The position numbers and the translations under genes are program-made. Below, in pieces: positions 1-8,275 of a stretch of 64,000 bases of DNA (its first letter is position 1; every line of letters begins with the position of its first letter). Origin of the DNA: Undibacterium_A arcticum. GTDB lineage: Bacteria > Pseudomonadota > Gammaproteobacteria > Burkholderiales > Burkholderiaceae_D. The notes under the pieces were generated by a model that was not told the origin of the DNA, ran no database searches, and was given only the letters and a program-made list of their open reading frames with translations. Location of the stretch: assembly GCF_042660705.1 (NCBI RefSeq), contig NZ_JBHSUQ010000001.1; one strand, written 5' to 3'.

Positions 1-208
1 CGATGCTGACGAACCTCGACCGAATATTGCAATCGCTCACTAACGCCAGTAGCCGTTAACATCGGCACTTTAGATAAATTATGCTGTCACATCTGTCAGT
101 TGCCATTGCTCCGCATCAATATCAATTGCCAAATGCGCGCAGCATGGTTCAAATCCCACTTCGGCCTTATACTTTGATTTTTGATTTCTTGTTGACAACA
201 ATTTTCCT
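1..208. other. Region upstream of the gsp operon
   Basis: No complete gene is visible. A short open frame at 3-59 (+) could be the C-terminus of a gene entering from the left edge, but 18 codons are too few to judge. A 13-bp palindrome, TTGTTGACAACAA, lies at 189-201 directly before the gspG start; it includes a TTGACA hexamer but is too close to the start codon to be an ordinary -35 element. No clear Shine-Dalgarno precedes gspG. Confidence 0.4.
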
Positions 209-673
209 ATGATCACAACACAACTTCCCGCCGCTCGCCGCCCACTGGTTCGCGCTATCGCGCGCGGCTTCACGCTGATTGAGATCATGGTCGTGGTCGT
301 AATCATGGGCATTCTGGCCGCGCTGGTGGTGCCCAAGCTGATGGGGCGCACCGACGATGCACGCATCATCGCCGCCAAGCAGGACATCGCGACCGTGATG
401 CAGGCGCTCAAGCTGTACAAGCTCGACAACCAGCGCTATCCAACCACCGAACAGGGTCTGCAAGCCTTGATCGTGAAGCCGACCACCGGTCCGGCCGCGA
501 ACGGATGGAAGACCGGCGGCTATATCGACAAGCTGCCGAAAGATCCGTGGGGCAATGCCTATCAATACCTGTCGCCCGGCATCAAGGGTGAAATCGATGT
601 GTTCTCCTTCGGTGCGGATGGTCAGGCGGGCGGCGCCGGCAACGATGCCGACATCGGCTCGTGGGAATTATAA
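209..673 (+). CDS. gspG: Type II secretion major pseudopilin GspG
   Basis: Major pseudopilin of the type II secretion system; it polymerises in the inner membrane into the periplasmic pseudopilus that pushes folded exoproteins through the secretin. The 154-residue product has a prepilin leader of about 20 residues ending in Gly, then FTLIE with the conserved Glu at mature position 5, and a hydrophobic N-terminal helix (VVVVIMGILAALVVP). The C-terminal part has the DPWGNAY and GADG/GSWEL segments typical of the calcium-binding GspG fold. It is the first gene of a twelve-gene gsp run. No prepilin peptidase gene (gspO) is present in the window, so processing must depend on a peptidase encoded elsewhere. 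The ATG at 209 is the only reasonable start in frame. Confidence 0.95.
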   Translation: MITTQLPAARRPLVRAIARGFTLIEIMVVVVIMGILAALVVPKLMGRTDDARIIAAKQDIATVMQALKLYKLDNQRYPTTEQGLQALIVKPTTGPAANGWKTGGYIDKLPKDPWGNAYQYLSPGIKGEIDVFSFGADGQAGGAGNDADIGSWEL

Positions 674-729
674 GCAACGGCACTGCACGACGGCGGCAAA
701 TCCTCAGGCAGGATTCGCCGGGGTGCGGC

Positions 730-1197
730 ATGGGCGGAGCGCGCGGCTTCACGCTGATTGAATTGCTGGTGGTGCTGGTGATCGTCGGCATCACGCTGGG
801 CGTGGCCGCCTTCAACGCGATGCCGAGCGACCGCCAGGCATTGCAGAACGAGGCGCAGCGCATCGCCCTGCTGCTGCAACTGGCGCGCGATGAGGCGATC
901 GTGCGCAATCGTCCGGTCGCGTTCGAGGCCGAGCCGCAGCGTTACCGTTTTCTGGTGCGCGACGACAATAGCTGGAACATCATCACGCAGGCGCAGGACG
1001 ATCTGCTGCGCGAACGCGAGTTTCAGCGCGCCCCGGTCACGCTGTCGATCAACCCGCAACTATCGACCCAAACCAATCCGATGCGCATCGTTTTTGGCCG
1101 CGAACCGGTCGACAAACCTTTTGTGCTGACCTTCTCGGCCGGCGATGCCAGTGTCGCGATCCGCGCCGATGGCATCGGGCATTTTGTGGTCGAATGA
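730..1197 (+). CDS. gspH: Type II secretion minor pseudopilin GspH
   Basis: Minor pseudopilin, thought to sit near the tip of the T2SS pseudopilus with GspI, J and K. I chose the ATG at 730 because it gives a short basic leader (MGGARG) directly before FTLIELLVVLVIVG; an in-frame GTG at 661, overlapping the end of gspG, would add 23 residues without pilin character. From 730 the product has 155 residues: cleavage after Gly6, Glu at mature position 5, a hydrophobic helix, then a globular domain with alternating strands. The stop codon lies 1 nt before the gspI start, so translation of the two genes is probably coupled. Confidence 0.88.
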   Translation: MGGARGFTLIELLVVLVIVGITLGVAAFNAMPSDRQALQNEAQRIALLLQLARDEAIVRNRPVAFEAEPQRYRFLVRDDNSWNIITQAQDDLLREREFQRAPVTLSINPQLSTQTNPMRIVFGREPVDKPFVLTFSAGDASVAIRADGIGHFVVE

Positions 1198-1198
1198 C

Positions 1199-1579
1199 AT
1201 GAGCCATCGCCACCGCCACCGCGCCAGCGGTTTCACCATGCTCGAAGTGCTGGTGGCACTGATCATCGTCGCCACCGCGCTCGGTGCCAGTCTGCGCGCG
1301 GTCGGCAGCCTGACCCAAAACAGCAGCGGCTTGCGCGCGAGCATGATGGCGACCTGGGCGGCCGAGAATCATCTGGTGCAAATCCGACTCGCACATGACT
1401 GGCCGCCGATCGGCAAGAATTCGTCCGAATGTCCGCAGGGCGAGCTGAAACTGGTGTGCGAGGAAGAAGTGATCGCGACGCCAAACCCCAACTTCCGGCG
1501 GGTCGAAGTCAGCGTATTCGATACGCTCAGTCCGGAGCGGCGCATCATCAAGCTGGTGCAGGTGGTGCCCCATCTCTAA
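1199..1579 (+). CDS. gspI: Type II secretion minor pseudopilin GspI
   Basis: Minor pseudopilin of the T2SS tip complex. Starting at ATG 1199 the protein has 126 residues: an unusual His/Arg-rich leader (MSHRHRHRASG), the cleavage motif G|FTMLEV with Glu5, a hydrophobic stretch (LVALIIVATALGA) and a small C-terminal domain ending in LVQVVPHL. Size and motif order fit the GspI family, where the mature N-terminus is often F-T-L/M-x-E-V. The frame is open further upstream to 1145, but that part lies in gspH and has no pilin features. The gspJ start follows within 5 nt. Confidence 0.9.
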   Translation: MSHRHRHRASGFTMLEVLVALIIVATALGASLRAVGSLTQNSSGLRASMMATWAAENHLVQIRLAHDWPPIGKNSSECPQGELKLVCEEEVIATPNPNFRRVEVSVFDTLSPERRIIKLVQVVPHL

Positions 1580-1583
1580 GCCT

Positions 1584-2204
1584 ATGAAAAACTCCAGTAC
1601 AGGTTTCACTCTGATCGAGCTATTGGTCGCGATCACGATCCTCGCGATCGTCGCGGTGCTCGGCTGGCGCGGACTGGATGGCATCGCGCGCGCGCGCGTT
1701 GCGCTCACCAGCGATCTGGAACAGACCCGTGGCATGCAGCTGGCGTTCGCGCAACTGCAAAGCGATGGCGAACATATCGCCAACACCACCAATATTGCCG
1801 GACGGCCGGTGCTGGCCGCCGACGACGGCCGCCTGACTCTGGTGCGCACGACATTGGCCGAGAACCAGCCGACCCGATTGCAGGTCGTGGCCTATCGCAT
1901 CCGCGACGGCGTGCTGGAGCGGCGCGAATCAACCGCCGTCCGCGATCTGGCCGAACTCGATGCCATCTGGAGCGCGACCTTGGGCGACACCGACAACACG
2001 CAGGCGGTGGCCCTGCAAACCAATGTCGCATCGATGACCATGCGCTACTGGGCTGGCAACGGCCCTTGGGCCACGGCCACCGCCAGTGCGCAATCGGGCA
2101 AGGGCGCGGCCAACCTGAACCAGGCCACCGGCCTCGAACTCGAGTTGACACAAACCGGCCGCGATGGCGGCATGAGCAAGGTCTTTCTGTTGGGGGCGGT
2201 GTGA
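1584..2204 (+). CDS. gspJ: Type II secretion minor pseudopilin GspJ
   Basis: Minor pseudopilin GspJ (206 residues). It has a very short leader (MKNSSTG) followed by FTLIELLVAITILAIVAVLGWRGLDGI, matching the class III signal peptide with Glu5 and the WRGL/D element typical of GspJ. The globular part contains the T-x-L-Q-V-V-x-Y-R-I region found in the GspJ beta-sheet. It forms the tip complex with GspI and GspK. Its stop codon overlaps the GTG start of gspK (GTGA, 2201-2204). Confidence 0.92.
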   Translation: MKNSSTGFTLIELLVAITILAIVAVLGWRGLDGIARARVALTSDLEQTRGMQLAFAQLQSDGEHIANTTNIAGRPVLAADDGRLTLVRTTLAENQPTRLQVVAYRIRDGVLERRESTAVRDLAELDAIWSATLGDTDNTQAVALQTNVASMTMRYWAGNGPWATATASAQSGKGAANLNQATGLELELTQTGRDGGMSKVFLLGAV

Positions 2205-3250
2205 GGCCGCTGGCGCCGCAACGCGGGGTGGCGGTAGTGACGGCGCTGTTGCTGACCACGCTGGCGATCACGATTGTCGCCAGTCTGTTCTGGCAGCAAC
2301 AGGTGCAGGTGCGCTCGATGGAAAACCAGCGGCTGCAATTGCAGGCCAAATGGATTCTGCGCGGCGCGCTCGACTGGTCGCGGCTGATCTTGCGTGAAGA
2401 CGCAAGAAGTTCGAATGTGGATCATCTGGGTGAGCCGTGGGCGACACCGTTGGCCGACACCCGGCTCGACGACTACGTTGAAAAGGGCCGTTCCGACAGC
2501 GATACCAGCGACGCCACGTTGAGCGGCAATGTGGTCGATGCGCAGTCGCGCTTTAACCTGAACAACCTGGCCGAAAACGGGGTGGTCAAGCCAAAGGAGG
2601 TCGCGGTCTTTGCGCGTCTGCTGACCAATCTGCATGCCAGCCCGGCGCTGGCGATGGCGACGGCCGACGCGGTGGCGGCGGCGCAAAAGAAGCTGGTTTC
2701 CGGCGGTGACGCGACGGCAAAGCCGCCTGCCACTGCAGCGGCACCATCCGCCTCCGAGCCCGGGATGACCGGTGCCGGACTTACCGGCGCTACCAGCGGA
2801 ACCAGCGACACCGCGGTCCCGACCGGCAACGCCAAAGCGCAGGCCGCCTCAGCGATCGCACTGACGCAGGTCGACGACCTGCTGGCGGTGCCGGGCTTTA
2901 CCGCCGACACGGTCAACAGCGTAAAGGATTATGTCGTGATCCTGCCGGGAATCAGACCGATTAATGTCAATACCGCGTCGGCCGAGGTCATCGCGGCCAG
3001 AATTGATACACTGTCGCTGGCGGATGCCACGGCACTGGTGGCCGGCCGCGACCGGGCCTACTTCAGCGATCCGAACCAGATTGCGCAGCGCTTGCCGGGC
3101 AAGCAAATTGCAACGGAAAATGTGTCGGTCAGTACTGATTTTTTTATCGTGTATGGCAAGGTTCGCCTGGACCGCGCAACGCAGGAAATGCGGGCGCTGA
3201 TCGATCGCAGCGGCGGTAATCCCAAGGTCTTGTGGATACGAGAAAACTAA
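2201..3250 (+). CDS. gspK: Type II secretion minor pseudopilin GspK
   Basis: Large minor pseudopilin at the tip of the pseudopilus. The start is the GTG at 2201, which overlaps the gspJ stop by 4 nt and gives a leader MRPLAPQRG before VAVVTALLLTTLAITIVASLFW; like other GspK proteins it lacks the Glu at mature position 5. The product has 349 residues. The middle (about residues 165-215) contains an Ala/Gly/Ser/Thr-rich insert between the helical GspK domains, which is probably a flexible linker. The C-terminal domain has the PGIRPINVNTASAEV segment typical of the family. The frame is open upstream to 2066 only as a shadow of gspJ. Confidence 0.92.
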   Translation: MRPLAPQRGVAVVTALLLTTLAITIVASLFWQQQVQVRSMENQRLQLQAKWILRGALDWSRLILREDARSSNVDHLGEPWATPLADTRLDDYVEKGRSDSDTSDATLSGNVVDAQSRFNLNNLAENGVVKPKEVAVFARLLTNLHASPALAMATADAVAAAQKKLVSGGDATAKPPATAAAPSASEPGMTGAGLTGATSGTSDTAVPTGNAKAQAASAIALTQVDDLLAVPGFTADTVNSVKDYVVILPGIRPINVNTASAEVIAARIDTLSLADATALVAGRDRAYFSDPNQIAQRLPGKQIATENVSVSTDFFIVYGKVRLDRATQEMRALIDRSGGNPKVLWIREN

Positions 3251-3276
3251 AAATATAAAAATACAAAGGGAACCTC

Positions 3277-4545
3277 TTGAGCACACTGTATATATGCCAC
3301 CCCTCGAAAGCCGCAGCCGACCATGCGCCGCCTGGAACCACACTGGCCTGTCCGTTCGCCTGGGTGTCGGACGCCGGCGCAATTTTGCGTGAAGGCAGTT
3401 CGGCGCTGTCGGCCTTGTCCGGCCTGATTGCAGAAGCCAAACGCGTGGTGCTGTTGTTGGCTGCCAGCGACGTGAGCCTGTTGCGGGTGACGGCGCCGCC
3501 GCTGTCGGCGCCGAGACTGAAGGCTGCACTGCGCAGTCTGGTCGAGGACCAGCTCATTTCCGATCCGGCCGACTGCGTGCTGGTTGCCGCTGCAGCCGAT
3601 CCCGCAGCGGAAGGCGTGCGCACCGTCGCGGTAGCACAGCGCGCCTGGTTGACACAGCTGGCAAATAGTCTGACCAGTTTGGGCGCACGCCGGGTCGAGA
3701 TGCTGCCGGCACAACTGTGTCTGCCATATCAGTCCGGCCAAGTGACGGCCGCAGTCAGCGAAGGCAACGAGGTCGAACTGACGCTGCGGCTGTCGGCGCA
3801 GGAGGGCATCGGCTTGCCGGTGCTGCCGGAACACGATGAAGCACGTGCCCAGGAAGTGCTGCAAAACCTGCGCGTGATCGTGCCGGCAGCGGCGGTGACG
3901 CTGTATGTGCCGGCCACCGAAGTCGGCGACTACCGCCGTCTCGCCGATCAGAATATGACGGTCGAAGCTGATCAATGGTCGTACTGGATTGCCGGGGCAC
4001 GCGCAGCGACGCTGGACCTGATGCCGGAACTCGGCTTGGGCGGCGGATCGAGCATCGACTGGTATCGCTGGCGCTGGCCGCTCGGCCTTGGCTTGCTGAT
4101 CGTGGTGATCAATGTCGTCGGCCTGAACATCGAGTGGTGGCGTATGAAGCGCGAGGGCGATAGCCTGCGCAACGCGATGGTACAGACCTTCAAATCGGCG
4201 TATCCGAAAGAAACCGTGATCGTCGATCCGATGGTGCAGATGCAGCAGAAGCTCGCAATCGCCAAACACAATGCCGGCCAGTCGGCGCCGGATGATTTCA
4301 CGGCGCTGGCTGCGGCTTTCGGCGAAGTCTGGTCCGGTGTGATGCAAGGCAAGAGTGCTGAGGGCGGATCGCCTGCCGGCGCGTCCGGCATTGCGTCGCT
4401 GGAATACCGCGAGCGCAGTTTGTTGGTCAAGCTCAAGCCGGATAACAAGCTGACGGTGGATGCTATCAAATCCGCGCTTGCCGCGCGCAATCTGTCGGTG
4501 GCGCAAACGGCCGGCGGTGCCTGGCAGATCCGGAGCGGAAAATGA
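3277..4545 (+). CDS. gspL: Type II secretion inner-membrane protein GspL
   Basis: Inner-membrane platform protein that recruits the ATPase GspE through its cytoplasmic actin-like domain and pairs with GspM in the periplasm. The start is TTG at 3277 with an AAGGGAACC ribosome binding site upstream. The product has 422 residues: a cytoplasmic domain (about 1-260), one membrane helix at about 267-285 (LGLLIVVINVVGLNI) and a periplasmic ferredoxin-like domain. Length and architecture match GspL. The stop overlaps an ATG (ATGA at 4542) that opens a 24-codon frame; see gspM. Confidence 0.9.
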   Translation: MSTLYICHPSKAAADHAPPGTTLACPFAWVSDAGAILREGSSALSALSGLIAEAKRVVLLLAASDVSLLRVTAPPLSAPRLKAALRSLVEDQLISDPADCVLVAAAADPAAEGVRTVAVAQRAWLTQLANSLTSLGARRVEMLPAQLCLPYQSGQVTAAVSEGNEVELTLRLSAQEGIGLPVLPEHDEARAQEVLQNLRVIVPAAAVTLYVPATEVGDYRRLADQNMTVEADQWSYWIAGARAATLDLMPELGLGGGSSIDWYRWRWPLGLGLLIVVINVVGLNIEWWRMKREGDSLRNAMVQTFKSAYPKETVIVDPMVQMQQKLAIAKHNAGQSAPDDFTALAAAFGEVWSGVMQGKSAEGGSPAGASGIASLEYRERSLLVKLKPDNKLTVDAIKSALAARNLSVAQTAGGAWQIRSGK

Positions 4546-4612
4546 AGCCAACAACTGAACCTGACACCGGCACTAAAGCCGCAATAACTCCAACCAGACT
4601 ACAGGCGCGGGC

Positions 4613-5146
4613 ATGAACGGGACCAGCAAGAGCCATGGCGGCGGTGATGTCGCCCATCAATTCAAACTGGCGCTGGCTGGATTCTGGGCCATGCGCAACG
4701 CGCGCGAGCGCACGATGTTGGGGGCTGCCGCGGTGATCGTCGTGCTTGGCCTGTTGTATGCGCTGCTGATCGATCCGGCACTCAGCGGGCGGGTGCAGGC
4801 CAACAAGAATCTGCCGCTGCTGCGGCAACAGGTCGCCACCATGCAGGCGCTGGCGCAGGAAGCCGCCGCGCTATCCGGCAAGGCCGCCGTCAGCGTGCCG
4901 CCCATGACTAAACAGAGCGTCGAGGCCGGGTTGCAGCGCAAGGGTCTGAGCGCGCAGAGCGTGGTGATGAGCGGCGATTTTGCCAAAGTGCAGCTGACGT
5001 CAGCGTCGTTTGGCGCGCTGATAGACTGGCTCGACGAGGCACAAAAAACGGCCCGGCTGTCGGTGATCGACGCCAGCATCACCGCGCTGCCCGCGGTCGG
5101 CATGGTCGACGCCAACATCACGCTGCGTCAGCAAAAGAGCGAATAA
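4613..5146 (+). CDS. gspM: Type II secretion inner-membrane protein GspM
   Basis: Bitopic inner-membrane partner of GspL. The 177-residue product has a short cytoplasmic N-terminus, a membrane helix at about residues 35-54 (LGAAAVIVVLGLLYALLI) and a periplasmic domain, as usual for GspM. The start is uncertain: an ATG at 4542 forms an ATGA overlap with the gspL stop, the same coupling seen elsewhere in this operon, but its frame closes at 4616 after 24 codons. Either that is a tiny leader peptide or the gspM N-terminus has a frameshift near 4577-4613. ATG 4613 is the safe start. Confidence 0.87.
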   Translation: MNGTSKSHGGGDVAHQFKLALAGFWAMRNARERTMLGAAAVIVVLGLLYALLIDPALSGRVQANKNLPLLRQQVATMQALAQEAAALSGKAAVSVPPMTKQSVEAGLQRKGLSAQSVVMSGDFAKVQLTSASFGALIDWLDEAQKTARLSVIDASITALPAVGMVDANITLRQQKSE

Positions 5147-5190
5147 AACTATGGTCAAAAAGTCATGCAGCAGCGACAATGCGAACGGCA

Positions 5191-5238
5191 TTGAAAGCGC
5201 TATTGAAAGCGCTATTGAAAGCGCTATTGATAGCGATA
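5191..5238 (+). repeat. 12-bp tandem repeat before gspN
   Basis: Four head-to-tail copies of TTGAAAGCGCTA (three exact at 5191-5226, one degenerate at 5227-5238) fill the gspM-gspN gap. The unit length is a multiple of three and one frame reads as repeated KALL, but no gene in that frame is credible. Confidence 0.85.
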
Positions 5239-5266
5239 TTGACGGCAACGGGCACGAGGACCCTCA

Positions 5267-6040
5267 GTGCGGCAGCTGCTGACATGGCTGCTATTGGCGC
5301 TGCTGACTGTCGCGATTACCGTGCTGGCATTTTGTCCTGCAGCCTGGATCGCACCGGTGCTGGAGGCGCAAACTGCCGGTCGTTTGACTCTGGGCGATGT
5401 ACAGGGCACGATATGGCGAGGTTCGGCGTTCATCGGTGGCGCGCCCAGCGGCAAGGGGCCGGTCACGCCGCTGCTGCCGGGCCGATTCGACTGGCGCATC
5501 TCGCCCTTGTTGTTGCTCGGGCAAGTCGATCTGCAACTGGACAATCCGTCAGCATTTGCGCGGCCGTTGAGCATCACCGGCAGCTGGAGCCAGTGGCAGG
5601 TCAGCGCCGATGCGATTACACTGCCGGCGGAGCGCCTGGCCGGTCTGGGCGCGCCGCTGAATACGCTGGCGCCGTCGGGGCAGATGAAGCTGTCGTGGGG
5701 TGCGTTGCAACTGACGCGCCAGGATCGGACGCTGGATGTGGTGGGAGCGATGACGATGGATTTGAGTAATATCGCGTCGCGCTTGTCCCCGATCAAACCG
5801 CTCGGCGCGTATCAGATGACGATCGACTGGCGCGGGCAACACGCCAGCCTGGCATTGAAGACCATCAAAGGCCCATTGCTGCTGTCCGGTACCGGCGCGC
5901 TGCGCAACGGCCGTTTGCAGTTTTCGGGCAAGGCCGAGGCCGAGGCAGGACAACAGGAGACGTTGGCTAATTTATTGAATTTGCTGGGCCAGCGCCGTAA
6001 AGAAGGTGACAAGACCGTAATCGGACTAGAGTTCAAATGA
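5267..6040 (+). CDS. gspN: Type II secretion protein GspN
   Basis: GspN of the T2SS, an inner-membrane protein with a large periplasmic part, present in a subset of systems. Start is GTG 5267 with CGAGGA 8 nt upstream. The 257-residue product begins with an N-terminal membrane anchor (LLTWLLLALLTVAITVLAFCPAAW) followed by a beta-rich domain that contains the family's GTIWRG and WRISPLLLLG motifs. Its last codons overlap the gspD start (ATGA, 6037-6040). Confidence 0.88.
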   Translation: MRQLLTWLLLALLTVAITVLAFCPAAWIAPVLEAQTAGRLTLGDVQGTIWRGSAFIGGAPSGKGPVTPLLPGRFDWRISPLLLLGQVDLQLDNPSAFARPLSITGSWSQWQVSADAITLPAERLAGLGAPLNTLAPSGQMKLSWGALQLTRQDRTLDVVGAMTMDLSNIASRLSPIKPLGAYQMTIDWRGQHASLALKTIKGPLLLSGTGALRNGRLQFSGKAEAEAGQQETLANLLNLLGQRRKEGDKTVIGLEFK

Positions 6041-8253
6041 TGAACAGACCAATAATCGCGCAAAATTCCGGCCGCCACAACATGCTGCGCCACTGGCAAC
6101 GACGCAGCGCGACGGCACTCTTGCTGTGCGCCGCTGCGGTACTAACGCCATCGATTGCGGCGCCGCCAGCCAATCCGCCGGCCAATGAAGCGGTACTTAA
6201 TTTCGTCGGTGCCGACATCGAATCGGTGGTCAAGGCGGTCGGTCATTACACCAATATCACTTTCATCATCGATCCGCGCGTCAAGGGCACGATCAACCTG
6301 GTATCCGAAAAGCCGGTGACCAAGGCGCAAGCGTTCAGCCTGCTCAGCTCGGCATTGCGACTGCAGGGTTTTGCCGTGGTGACCACCGAGGGGTTTACCA
6401 AGGTGGTGCCGGAAGCGGACGCCAAGCTGCAGGCGGCGCCGACCCAGACCGGCGGTGCCAGCGTCAAGGGTGACCAGATCGCGACCCAGATATTCCGCCT
6501 CAATTACGAATCGTCGACCAATCTGCTGAGCGTATTGCGGCCACTGATTTCGCCGAACAACACGATTAATGCCAACCCCGGCAACAACACGCTGATCATT
6601 ACCGATTACGCCGATAACCTGAAGCGGCTCGGCAAGATCATCGCTGCACTCGATGCGCCCGCCAGCGGCGATCTGGACGTGGTGCCGGTGCGTTATGCAG
6701 TCGCCAGCGATATCGCGGTGATGGCCAACAAGCTGCTGGAGCCGGGCAGTGCGGTTCCCGGCGCCGCCGATGCGGGCCGCATCAACCTGCTGGCCGATCC
6801 ACGCACCAATTCGGTGATCGTGCGCGCGCCGTCGCTGGCCCGCGCCAACTTGGCCAAGACATTGATCGCGAAGCTCGACCAGCCAACCACCCAGCCCGGC
6901 AACGTGCATGTGGTCTACCTGAAAAACGCGGAAGCAGTGAAGCTGGCGCAGACCTTGCGCTCGGTGGTCTCGTCCGACGGCTCGGCACCGGCTGCGACGC
7001 CGGCACCGAGCACGCCGTCACCCACGCCCACCGGTGGGATGCAGGGCGGCGCTAGCCCCACGCCGCCATCCGCTACGCCGACTTCGCTGGCGAGCGGTGG
7101 CGCGGCCGGCTTCATCCAGGCCGATGCCTCGACCAACACCCTGATCATCACGGCCAGCGAACCGGTGTATCGCAACCTGCGCACCGTCATCGACATGCTC
7201 GACGTGCGCCGCGCCCAGGTGTATATCGAATCGATGATCGCGGAAGTGAGTGCCGACAAGGCCGCAGAATTCGGCATCCAGTGGCTCGGCTTGTCCGGCG
7301 ACAGCACCAGCAATTACCGGATCGGCGGCGGTACCTCGTTTTCAACTGGTGGTAACAACATCATCAACCTCGCGACACAAACCGCGGCCGCCCCGGTGGC
7401 CCCAGGCAACGGCCTTTCGATCGGCATCTTTCGCCAGATCGGTGGCAAGCTCGGCCTCGGTGCAATTGCGCATGCGCTCGAAAACGATGCCAATACCAAT
7501 ATCTTGTCGACCCCGAACCTGATCACGCTCGACAACGAGGAAGCGAAGATCATCGTCGGCCAGAACGTGCCGTTCATCACCGGCCAGTACACGACACCCG
7601 GCGCAAGCAGTAGCGCCGGCGTCAGCCCGTTCCAGACCATCGAGCGCAAGGACGTCGGCCTGTCGTTACGGGTACGGCCGCAGGTATCCGAAGGCGGTAC
7701 CATCAAGATGGCAATTTATCAGGAAAAATCCAGCGTCGACAGCACCACCAATGCCGCCGGCATCATCACCAACAAAAGCTCGATCGAGACCAATGTGCTG
7801 GCCGACGACGGACAAATCATCGTATTGGGTGGCATGGTTTCCGACAATGTGAGCGATGGCGTCGAGAAGGTGCGCGGCCTGGGCGATATTCCGATTATCG
7901 GCAACCTGTTCAAGTACCAGACCCGTGGCCGCAAGAAAAGCACCCTGATGGTGTTCCTGCGACCGGTAGTGATTCGAAGTACCGAGCAGAGCAGCAGCCT
8001 GGTCAGCGATCGTTACGACTACGTTCGTGGCACCCAAATGGCGAGCCAGCCGGAAAAGACGATTCTGTTGCCCGATACCGGCGCACCGATTCTGCCGCCG
8101 CTGCAGGACGGCCAGCCGGTCGGCGGCAACCTGGTGAAGCCGATTCCGCCCGCGATTGACAGTTTGATGCGGCCCACCGCGCCTGTGCCGGGCAGCGGCG
8201 AAGCGGCGCAGCCCTCGACGCCATCGCCAACGCAGTTCGCGAAGCCGAAGTGA
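6037..8253 (+). CDS. gspD: Type II secretion outer-membrane secretin GspD
   Basis: Secretin that forms the outer-membrane channel of the T2SS. The 738-residue precursor carries an N-terminal signal peptide (hydrophobic ATALLLCAAAVLT, cleavage near PSIAA-PP), the N0 domain (about residues 45-115), N1-N3 domains with NTLIITD and TNSVIVRAP type repeats, a Pro/Ser/Gly/Thr-rich loop at about 325-355, and the secretin domain with VPFITGQ, the GLSLRVRPQV strand and IPIIGNLFKYQ. The Pro-rich C-terminal tail (about residues 670-738) would be the S-domain/pilotin-binding part; no pilotin gene is seen nearby. An alternative start is Met16 (6082). Confidence 0.95.
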   Translation: MMNRPIIAQNSGRHNMLRHWQRRSATALLLCAAAVLTPSIAAPPANPPANEAVLNFVGADIESVVKAVGHYTNITFIIDPRVKGTINLVSEKPVTKAQAFSLLSSALRLQGFAVVTTEGFTKVVPEADAKLQAAPTQTGGASVKGDQIATQIFRLNYESSTNLLSVLRPLISPNNTINANPGNNTLIITDYADNLKRLGKIIAALDAPASGDLDVVPVRYAVASDIAVMANKLLEPGSAVPGAADAGRINLLADPRTNSVIVRAPSLARANLAKTLIAKLDQPTTQPGNVHVVYLKNAEAVKLAQTLRSVVSSDGSAPAATPAPSTPSPTPTGGMQGGASPTPPSATPTSLASGGAAGFIQADASTNTLIITASEPVYRNLRTVIDMLDVRRAQVYIESMIAEVSADKAAEFGIQWLGLSGDSTSNYRIGGGTSFSTGGNNIINLATQTAAAPVAPGNGLSIGIFRQIGGKLGLGAIAHALENDANTNILSTPNLITLDNEEAKIIVGQNVPFITGQYTTPGASSSAGVSPFQTIERKDVGLSLRVRPQVSEGGTIKMAIYQEKSSVDSTTNAAGIITNKSSIETNVLADDGQIIVLGGMVSDNVSDGVEKVRGLGDIPIIGNLFKYQTRGRKKSTLMVFLRPVVIRSTEQSSSLVSDRYDYVRGTQMASQPEKTILLPDTGAPILPPLQDGQPVGGNLVKPIPPAIDSLMRPTAPVPGSGEAAQPSTPSPTQFAKPK

Positions 8254-8275
8254 AATCACTGCAACGAGTAATGCC

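Noticed and set aside
140..170. tRNA T-arm-like string GGTTCAAATCCCAC
   Set aside because: No acceptor stem, D-arm or anticodon arm can be built upstream.
5179..5769. Plus-strand frame starting with KALLKALLKALL before and across gspN
   Set aside because: Its start is made of the 12-bp tandem repeat and the rest overlaps gspN in another frame with no conserved character.
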